From Cerrena zonata (taxonomy: Eukaryota > Basidiomycota > Agaricomycetes > Polyporales > Cerrenaceae), in assembly GCA_038087015.1 (NCBI GenBank), contig JASBNA010000006.1, positions 1,302,001-1,366,000 on the forward strand: a stretch of DNA of 64,000 nucleotides, given 5' to 3'. Below the pieces are notes generated by a model. The model ran no database searches. It saw only the letters and a program-made list of their open reading frames with translations, and had not been told where the DNA came from. The translations under genes and the position numbers were made by a program. Of the stretch, positions 55,539 through 64,000 are shown piece by piece; the first letter of the stretch is position 1; every line of letters begins with the position of its first letter.

Positions 55539-56399
55539 GTGGTTTGAACTTGTGATGAACAAGTTGTGAGTGATTGGAGTAGTTGTTGGATGTTATGCTT
55601 GGGATTCAAGAGGGGGTTTTATAGATGGCGGAACATACCAGATGCCATTTTATATGACCTCGTGTACACGATGGTCAGTCATGTTGGTAGTCTGCGTCAA
55701 TCCACTTGAGAAGGGGCGCGGAGCTCGTACGCAGATTAGTTGGAGATTGGGTAGAATCTACTCACCGATGCTATCACCCCGAGTTCAGGTCCCCGAGGTA
55801 GTTGTCGGTATTTATATACCGCGATGTGCGCATTACATGTTGAATACTGACTTGAGGGTGAGAACTTGACTTGCGACGTGTCTGTTGCCACTGCACATGA
55901 ACTCCGCCACACTGTTCTTACTTCTCAACAGTCAAGAGAGGGCTCTTTGACACGTCTAAAATAATCCCAACAATTCTTTGGGACATTAGAATTGCAAACT
56001 AATTCAGTAAGGGTGACTTGTTAGAACCTGCATGACAAATGAGTGGCGAGATAGATGGAATGGAATGGATACTCTGAAGAATTAGTAACTTGGATGGGGT
56101 CCTATATATGAAATAGTCAACCAATCGTGTCAGAGGTATGAAAGACGAGGTACACTTACGATAGGATTTTTAGCTGAGACTCGTTTGACGAGTGAGATGA
56201 TGTAGAATAAAGTCCCATATGGGTATAGAAATTTATACTAATCGTGTGTTAAACTACATATCCATGAATAACGTGTAGCGGAAAAGGGGTATATGTCCTA
56301 GTGACAGGTAGCGCATCAGCAACATCAACACAAAGGGAAGGTATCCAAAAAGTCACAAAAACATTCAAACGTTCAATATACAGCCAACCCAGGCAGCGT
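55539..56399. other. Intergenic region
   Basis: Between two minus-strand genes: promoter of the 102-aa gene and 3' UTR of the DUF4112 gene. Open frames here have no coding support and no repeats were seen. Confidence 0.4.
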
Positions 56400-57331
56400 T
56401 CACTTCTTCTTTGGGGAATCTTGGGTCGACGAGACGTTCTCCACGAACTTGGTCCCACTCGCCGCAGCCGGGGTTACTTGTGCGCCCTTATCGACGGATT
56501 TCCCCTTCCCATCTTTGGTGTTTCGTCTTCTGAACCAACCCCCGCTACTTTTCTTTTCCACCTTTCCAGGGACATGTTCCCCAGGTTCCCTCCCTGCACC
56601 TGGTTTGACATTGTCCGGGTTCTGGATACGTTCACTTTCTTGCTTGAGGAACTCTTCTCCACGGATACGGAGGAATTCTTCCAGGAGGGCGGCGTTTCGG
56701 GAGTTGGCCTTGTAGACGGCGAGAACGATGTCGCCTACGAGGGGGACGAATCCGACAGCTGCTGAGACTGCGTTGTTGAAGAGCATTTTATGAATAAGCC
56801 AGTCGGGGAGCCTGAGAACAACATGTCGTTAAGTATTCAATGCTGAAGCATTAGGGTAATAGAGAGAAGATGGTTGACTTACTCTGCTTGTCGGGCTTTA
56901 CGGACAACGAGAAGGTAGTTAAGTGCGGCATCGGCGACATCACCAGCACCAGGGATGATTCCTGTTCATACAGAACGAGAAGGTTATTTTTAGAATCTCA
57001 AATGCGTGCTCCAAGCGTGCTTGCCTATGACGAAAGTCCATCCAAATCGTAAACCACAAAGGGAGAAACCTTTGTCGAGGTGATGGGCCCGTTTCTTGAC
57101 CGACTTGAGAATCTTGGCATCCCTCTTGGAAAGGCCTGGGGGGAGTTCACGCTAAGAGGAATCACATTAGATATTTCCAATAAGCGAGGAAGGGCGAGTT
57201 ATTACCTTTCTTCGTCTTTCCTTTCCTTTCTTGTCGGTATAAGTCTCGTAAAGCGGATCTGCGGGGGTATATTGGTCGATATGCTTCTCAAACAATTTCT
57301 TGCCGGCACCGAGTGCGAATTTGGATGCCAT
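56400..57331 (-). CDS. DUF4112 protein, with a GC-AG intron
   Basis: Four exons: 57206-57331, 57025-57151, 56883-56961 and 56400-56811. The start MASKFALGAGKKLFEKHIDQ is typical for fungal DUF4112 proteins. The domain reads HHLDKGFSLCGLRFGWTFVI, then GIIPGAGDVADAALNYLLVV, LPDWLIHKMLFNNAVSAAVG and FVPLVGDIVLAVYKANSRNA. Two hydrophobic segments (GIIPGAGDVADA..., AVSAAVGFVPLVGDIVLAVY) suggest membrane association. The tail is charged and disordered. Intron 2 starts GCAAGC, a GC donor, and only this join keeps the frame. Function unknown; the family is wide in fungi and bacteria. Length is 247 aa. Confidence 0.85.
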
Positions 57332-58169
57332 TGTGCCAAGGGAGGGGTAGTAGGGAAAGAGAAGAAGTGGTGTTCATGATGCTATAGTCTGGACTTTTGT
57401 GCGGATGGTGGTGGCACTGTAACCATTAGAGCAGCGCCTCTTTCTGACGTCATGCATTCTCCTCCAAAAGACATCTCGAATCTCCGTTGGTCGCTATTTC
57501 AGTGATCCTGTGTCGCAGGCTATACACAATTATTATTCCCTATTGTGTGGAATTCAACTCTCCGTTGTTCAGCAAGACAAACAACAAATTCCAGTGATTG
57601 TAGCGCGGCAGGCGAGTCTTAGAATACATAAAAGGCAAGGCCCGGATTAAATTAAATTAAAGCTCCGCCTTATCATACATCCGAACATACCCGAGAAATA
57701 ATAACGACGTTGCTCCTTCCCCCAACCCGTCTTATACGTTGCAAAATATCTTTCAGAAAACCAAACGCCGTTACCTGCAATAATCCTATGTGAGCAATTT
57801 GTCATCTTTTGCTTTCTTTCTTCCCAAACATGGCCTGTCAATATTCCGCTTGCTTGTATTTTTCCAAGCTTTGAGCTACGTCCTGCTTTCAGGCTGTGTC
57901 CTTCGTTGTTGCTGCTTGTCAGGCAGTCAACGAGCCCCTTCATCTTGTAGATGGAGTTAGAATATAGGAGGTTGCCATCCGAAGGTTGCTTAGTACACAA
58001 TTCAATATTCCGAAGCTATAAATGAGCGTCGGGGACCACGACATGCCTCAATTGCTGTTCCCCCCTGCTCAATATAGACTCATTCATCATTTTACGACAT
58101 ACTTGAAAGAATATATTTGCATCTCTGCATACAAGCAACAATGCTGATCTGCTACGATGATAGACTACG
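57332..58169. other. Divergent intergenic region
   Basis: Promoters of the DUF4112 gene and the AT-hook gene. A 117-codon minus-strand ORF (57647-58000) lacks any motif and is not called. Confidence 0.4.
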
Positions 58170-60360
58170 ATGTCGGAAGACATCCAAACCCTCACCAGCA
58201 CTCTAGCTACCCTTTCACAGGTATCACAGGCCCAACCGTCTCAAGCGGGGGTTCAAGTGCAACCCGTGCAAGCCCAAGATGCAACTGTAGCAGCAACAGT
58301 ACCACCTCCTCCTGCGGTACCACCTGCACCTGCACAAAACCCTGCACCCGCACCGGCCCCTATCGCCACTGCGAACCCCGAAGCCGTTGCGAACCCTGAG
58401 TCCCCAACTAGACGTCGTCCTGGTCGACCCAAGGGAAGCGGAAAGCGAACATTCGAGGTTATCATGGAACCTAGGGTCAAACGGCCTGTCGGCAGACCGA
58501 GGAAGGATGGTCTTCCTGCGGGATCTGTAGGCCCAAAGAGGCCGCCCGGTCGTCCCAAAAAGCGTCCCCCTGGTACTTTTGCGTCAGGATCGACTGGGGC
58601 GACTCCTCAAGTACTGACATATACTGTATGTGCTTCGCATTGACCATTGTGGACATTGCATTGACATAAACCCACCCTCAGGCACCCTATGGGGAGCAAT
58701 GGGGCACGTCCATTTCCGCCCCTCCAATGGCTTCGTTGCAGCATCGACCTGCACCTACAGCACCAGCACCTGTGTCCACATCGCAGTCTTCAGCTATCGA
58801 CCCTACCCTGGACTCGAACGACTGGCAGAGTATGCGGCAAAGACAAGATTTCCTTCTTTATTACCTGACCACAGCACTCCATGCCCCCAATCCCACGCCT
58901 ACAAGCGGAGTCCGACTTGACGAAGCGTTCCTTGCGCACTTGCATTCATTACAGAGCAGCAGCAAGCTCGGTTCCACGCTCCCTCAGCTATATTCCACGT
59001 TGAAGACTTTCTGGCTCCCTTGGTCCCCTGCCTATTTCTCGCTCACCGCGTCGGCTGCTACAGCACCTTCCGAATATCGATTCTTCTATTGGGATCCGTA
59101 TACTCTTGTCTTTAATGGCATTGCTTGCCCTGTATGCGGTGACGCTCTGAAGAATAACGGTCGTATTAACAGTGGACCTATCAAGGTCTATGACCTCGGA
59201 AAACCGTTCTTTATCATTGGCTGCGAGTACCTCTGTACATCAGCAACTTGCAAACCCAACTCCCCTCGAGCGGAGGGTCGGCGATTTGCTAGCACGGATC
59301 CTTCCATCATCCGTTCTCTACCTGTCAAATTGAGAGACGACTTCCCTGCAAAACTCATGCACGGTCCAGCACAAGCCCCTGACTTGGGTAGTGGGCCCCA
59401 TATTTGGAGTTGGTGCGGAATGGGAGTATCGACCGCGTTGTGGAACATGGTCAGAGCGTCGCTGAATGCCGGGATGAGGAAGGACGCCATTCTTGGGATC
59501 ATAAAGGGCGTTACGGATGGCGTACCTGAGGACCCAATTCCTCCTTGGTACGCCGTCCCTCCGCCGGTCCAACCACAGACTTTTGCACCACCACCCGTTC
59601 CACAGCAGCATGCACCACAGCCTGTCGCGGGTCCCTCGGGGCAGAATCAGGATGTCGATATGAATGGAAACCAGGAAGACGCGGAAGGATCCCAGGAAGA
59701 AGAGGAGGAAGAAGAGGAAGAGGAAGAGGCGAGGGACGTACGTGAGATATCTTGATTCTTCTTTACTTTGTATACTCCATATTGATATACGATTCTCGTA
59801 TTTTTATGTTGTGTTTGTAGAAACCGGTGGAACAAACCACTTATGAAGCTTGGACGGTTAACGCAACGAAAGCGAATGGCGCTGCACCCGTAGCAGGACC
59901 CAGTGAACCTAATGGACAACAACAGCAGCAACCAAATGAAACTAATAACGCCGCTCCTCAGACCATCCAGCAACCACAGCCACAGCAGATTCAACAACAT
60001 CCTCAACTCGAGTACCCACCTATGCCTCCTCCCACTCCTTCGCCCCAATTCTCGACAGGTCATCAAGCACCTTTCATCTCCTTTGCGCCCACTCCTGCGT
60101 ACGCATTTGCCTACCCGCCTGCACCACCTCCCGCCACACCCTTAAAACGCCCATACAGTGCCATTGAAGATCTGAGCGCAAGCGGAAGTTCGCAGAGGAG
60201 GATAAGGCATTGTGTCAAGTGTGGCAGTCATGAGTGTAAAGGAAAAGGCGGGAGGGCGTTTTGCAAGAATCCGTGTCAGGATTGTGGAAAGTTGGAATGT
60301 CCGGGGAGGAATAGTAAGAGACCGGATAGGAGTTGTAAGGATGCTTGGGAGGGGGAGTAG
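58170..60360 (+). CDS. AT-hook protein with a DUF6729-like Cys/His domain and a C-terminal Cys cluster, 683 aa
   Basis: Three exons: 58170-58625, 58682-59737 and 59821-60360 (684 codons with stop). After a Pro/Ala/Gln-rich start come three AT-hook-like cores: RRRPGRPKGSGKR, KRPVGRPRKDG and KRPPGRPKKRP, which bind the minor groove of AT-rich DNA. The central domain has RQRQDFLLYYLTTALHAP, YRFFYWDPYTLVFNGIACPV, CPVCGDALKNNGRI, KVYDLGKPFFIIGCEYLCTS and SIIRSLPVKLRDDFPAKLMH, then an ordered helical part WNMVRASLNAGMRKDAILGI. This resembles the DUF6729 domain found in transposon-related proteins, by memory only. An acidic run and Gln/Pro linkers lead to a Cys-rich tail (HCVKCGSHECKGKGGRAFCK, CQDCGKLECPG). 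Probably a nuclear DNA-binding regulator, perhaps descended from a mobile element. Confidence 0.75.
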
Positions 60361-61014
60361 GTGGTGGTACGAAGAGGGAGGGGATGTGTGGCGTCTGGAG
60401 ATAGTGGGTTACTGGTAATACTGGTATTAGTATGGGTTAGGTGGACGTTATCGTAGTCATATTTGATATTAGTATAAAATGTCGTGGTTTTTCATTTTTG
60501 TTTCTTTTCTTTTGTACGTGCGTTTGAGAAAATATTTGCTGCTATACGAAGCTTGAAATATTTATTATTCTCATGTTACGGCGGGTACTAAATGGCATTA
60601 GCGCATATCCCTAGGTTGCTCTTAAAATCCTTTGACGACATTCTTGAGCCTTGAAGCACCAACATATCAGTTCTGTACTTCCGAGAAAATCTATCGAGGC
60701 ATATTTTGTAGATGAGGTTCTTGCAACAACAACTTCAAATTCAGAATGACGGAATTCCGGTAATATGTCGACCGTGGGAGTATACTCATTGCAGAGGCCA
60801 GTGGCGCGTGTTAGTGCTTCATTACCTCGAGCTCGCAGTACTTCTACCTGGATTCTAGTCGGTTCTTCATTGTGTTCTGGACTGTCGACACTAATCTGGA
60901 GTGGGCCTATCTGAGCTATAGACAACCTTTCCCTCCAGCTATTGTTACCAATACATCTTCACCAGGTGTAATCCGCGACTTATTCTGGACAAATAGTTTC
61001 TAACTCAGCTTGAT
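60361..61014. other. Intergenic region upstream of VPS18
   Basis: Contains the 3' UTR of the AT-hook gene and the VPS18 promoter. A minus-strand ORF at 60611-60922 has coding-like composition but no ATG and no recognisable domain; it may be a gene fragment. Confidence 0.4.
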
Positions 61015-64000
61015 ATGTTTGACGAGTGTATGTTCGTTCGTAACATTTCAACCAATTCTAGAATACTAAATTGTTCATCTAGATGTTGAACATACATCTG
61101 GCCCAAATACAAACCTTGCCCGTGTACCCAACGTCGAGTATGAAGGGTTCGAGCCATCCCCGTATGAGGAAGAGGATCAGCAAATGGATGACTTTGGGCC
61201 TCAGGTACGTTCCTATACCTTCACATATCCTCAGAGCTCATTATGAAACTAGTTAGACGTCTCCACAGATAACACACCATTGTTTGCGTTAGAACGCGTA
61301 CAATATACTCCTCCGTCACCGATTGCTGCTCTAGCCGTTTCTTCCGACATTCTTGTTATGGGCCTGGTCAACAACCTTATAGTCCTCATAGAACTTACTC
61401 GGGAGGAGCAGGTGGTTCAGATACAGATACCCCGCAAACAGGGCGAACTCAGCATTCACAAGATATTCCTTGACCCCTCTGGACGTCATCTCGTTATTAC
61501 CTCTACTCAAGGCGAGAACTGGTATCTTTATCGGGGATGGAAGAAACCGCGGCAATTGAAGACACTTAAGATGGTCATAGAAAGTATCGCATGGAACAAA
61601 CCTTCGCTCATCTCCTCTACACGTTCAACGTCAACGAGAGAGATGCTCGTAGGTGCTCGAAATGGCACAGTATACGAGGTTGTTCTGGATGCAGAGGAAG
61701 ACTTCTTCAAGTCTCAAGATCGATATCTCCAAGCTGTATTTTCTTTGCCGGAACGACAGCCCATTACTGGTATCGACTTTACCTTCTTTCCGCCGACTGA
61801 TCCCAGGCGTGCATTGGTGGTGTTGACTACTTCTTCTCGGATTTACCAATTTGTTGGCACGCCGGGTAGACGGACGGACGAGGGTGGTCGTATCTTCAAC
61901 GATCTCTTTGCTAGCTATCGTGATACGGCACCGAGTAAGTCAATATTCTTTGTCTGTTTCATTTGTTGATATTGAAAATGCGAAGAGATTCTCGAGCTTC
62001 CTGGGAACATTGAACAGTCCGAGCTACACGTCTATGCTCCAAATGCGGACCAAGCCCATTCGCTTCCAAGAAATGTCGGCTGGATGACATGTAGGATTAA
62101 AATACTCAACTACATACGATATCAAAACTGAGAATACTCTATAAAGCACAGGGCATCTATCACGGCACGCTGAACTTTGACTCACCTTCGGACGACATGA
62201 TTGACGGCGCTCAACTTCTTCCATATCCCGTCTTCCCCGCTTCACCTAGTCTTTCGCCATCGCGTAGAACACCAGAATTAGGGGGCACTCCCGCGTCGAT
62301 ATCATTGACGGAGTTCCATTTCATTTTACTCTACAAAGATCGTGTGGTCGCGATGTCCGGCCTTAACGAGCAAATAACATATGAAGAAGCTCTCCCTCTG
62401 GTAAGATCTTGATTCTTATGAATGTATGAGTAACTAATACAATGTATAGAAACCGTCGGAAAGTATACGCGGCTTAACCTCTGATCCCATTCGGAAAACC
62501 TACTGGGTATATACTGATCAGTCGCTGTTCGAGCTGGGCGTACGGAATGAGGATAGAGACGTATGGAAGATCTATCTCGAAAAGGGCAAATTCGACCTTG
62601 CACTTCAGCATGCAAAGGTATATTTTAGTCTCTCTCGTCAGTGAACTGCGTAGATGTTGATGTATAATATTTACTTTCCAGACAGCTAGTCAACGTGATG
62701 TTGTGATGGCAGCTCAAGGCTCGTGCCTTTTTCAAAGAGGGACGTTATTTCAAGCAGCACAAGCATTCGCCCAATGTTCAGTGACCTTCGAAGAAGTCAC
62801 ATTGAAATTCTTAGATGTCGGACAGAGAGATGCTCTTCGGTCGTACCTGATTTCACGACTAGAGCGAACCAAACGTAGTGTAAGTGCAAGTCCAATCTAC
62901 TCTCCGTAGATATTCTGGCTAATTCAATCATGACAGGATTTATCACAACGAATGATGCTGGCAACGTGGCTGGTCGAGTTTTATCTTAGCAAGTGTAACG
63001 AACTCGATGATCTCGTTGGGTCTGAGTCAGTCTCGCAGGATGTAGCTAACCTGCAGGCCGAGCGAAGTATGGTCGAGGACGATTTGAAACATTTCTTCGA
63101 AACATATAAAGTGAGTCGAATATCTGTGTGTTTTTTGCTCTACCTGTTAATTAAATTCTATCGCAGGCGAATCTAGATTCCGATACAGTGTATGAACTTA
63201 TCCAAGGGCACGGCCGGACAGAAATGTACTTACATTACGCGACTGTCATCGGTGACTACAAGAGAGTCGTCGCACATTGGATCCTGGAAGAAGAATGGGT
63301 CAAAGCTATCGATGTCCTAAATAGACAGGTATGGTTTTGTGTATTTGATAGAAGTGATAAATGATCTGACCCCCATTCTGCAGTCCGATTTGGAATTGTA
63401 TTACCGCTATGCACCAACACTGATGCGCCAAGCACCAAAGGAGACGGTCAATTCATGGCTCCGGCAACAGGCACTAGATCCCCTACGCCTTATCCCAGCT
63501 CTGCTTCGACTGCAACATATCCCTCGGGATCCCCTCTCGCCGAATCACGCCGTTCGATATCTCAATCATGTCATTTTCGAGCAAGGAAACACATCGCCCA
63601 CTATTCACAATCTCATGATTACATTCTACGCATCTACCCCATCGCCGTCGTCGTCTTCGGGACACCCAGAGGACGATGGACCTCTACTTCGATTCTTGAC
63701 TACTGCTCCTTCGGATCCGATGACGGGGAAACCTTACTATGATTTGGACTACGCATTACGGCTATGTAAACAGACAGGTCGTACACAACCATGCGTGCAT
63801 ATTTATGCCAAGATGGGTCTTTGGGAGAGTAGCGTGGATCTTGCACTGGAGAAAGGCGATCTTGAATTGGCGAAGATCAATGCTGATATGCCACCCGATG
63901 AAGACCGTCAGCTCAGGAAACGGTTATGGCTGAAGATTGCGAAATATGTCGTCCAGGACAAACAGGATATCAAAGCGTAAGTTCCCCAGTTGATGCTCAC
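61015..64000 (+). CDS. VPS18: VPS18 / Pep3, HOPS-CORVET subunit (3' truncated)
   Basis: A core subunit of the HOPS and CORVET tethering complexes that fuse endosomes and vacuoles. The visible part covers the N-terminal beta-propeller (FALERVQYTPPSPIAALAVS, HLVITSTQGENWYLYRGW, MLVGARNGTVYEVVLDAEED, VLTTSSRIYQFVGTPGRRT, GIYHGTLNFDSPSDD) and the start of the helical solenoid (LALQHAKTASQRDVVMAAQG, MMLATWLVEFYLSKCNELDD, YELIQGHGRTEMYLHYATVI, YDLDYALRLCKQTGRTQPCV, LWESSVDLALEKGDLELAKI). The RING-H2 finger expected at the C-terminus lies beyond the window. The last visible exon ends at 63976 with GTAAGT. The start is uncertain: ATG 61015 needs a 43-bp intron (61040-61082) before DVEHTSGPNTNLARVPNVEY, which is short for this genome. 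The exon joining LDVSTDNTPLF uses acceptor AACTAG. Confidence 0.9.

Noticed and set aside
57647..58000. 117-codon minus-strand ORF
   Set aside because: Composition looks random and no splice or start context is present.
1..64000. Co-ordinated biosynthetic cluster, CRISPR array, tRNA genes or complete transposon
   Set aside because: I looked for core synthases, repeat-spacer patterns, tRNA folds and terminal repeats and saw none.

Overview
The window reads as nuclear DNA of an Agaricomycete (mushroom-forming, probably wood- or litter-decaying basidiomycete). The genes are densely packed on both strands and mostly carry many 45-65 bp GT-AG introns with tiny exons. The gene content fits: two AA14-type copper lytic polysaccharide monooxygenases, two tandem bicupin oxalate decarboxylases, a secreted serine carboxypeptidase, a probable DUF6697 protein and a signal-anchored Cys-rich membrane protein. 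No tRNA, rRNA, CRISPR array or intact transposon was seen. I spliced the genes by hand from conserved protein motifs and splice consensus. Spans run from start codon to stop codon including introns, and exon limits are given where they matter.

Layout: 1-7.2 kb holds the 3' end of a ubiquitin protease, an unnamed conserved protein, tRNA-His guanylyltransferase THG1 (with one 879 bp intron), a small disordered protein and a forkhead transcription factor. 7.8-16.5 kb holds an alpha/beta hydrolase, the duplicated oxalate decarboxylases with a relic of the next gene's first exon between them, and the DUF6697-like gene. 17-24 kb holds two large disordered proteins, one with a long internal repeat. 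24-33 kb holds a serine carboxypeptidase, a coiled-coil protein with an apparent frame break, a DUF4604 protein and a single-pass membrane protein. 33.9-41 kb holds the Complex II assembly factor SDHAF3, cyanase, a DUF1479 oxygenase-like protein and a divergent beta-tubulin with four apparent frame breaks. 41-46 kb holds the AA14 pair around a small opposite-strand gene. 47-57 kb holds a zinc-finger protein, homogentisate dioxygenase (two apparent frame breaks), an F-box protein, a disordered protein, a 102-residue beta-rich protein and a DUF4112 protein. 58-64 kb holds an AT-hook/Cys-rich protein and the 5' part of VPS18.

I do not see a single co-ordinated cluster. Two functional themes are visible: lignocellulose decay and oxalate handling (AA14 pair, oxalate decarboxylase pair), and small-molecule catabolism (cyanase, homogentisate dioxygenase, DUF1479). 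The most informative structures are the oxalate decarboxylase tandem duplication with its gene relic and shared palindromic promoter block, reciprocal intron differences between the AA14 paralogues, several GC-AG introns, and single-base frame breaks concentrated in three otherwise conserved genes. Those breaks are either pseudogenisation or consensus errors.
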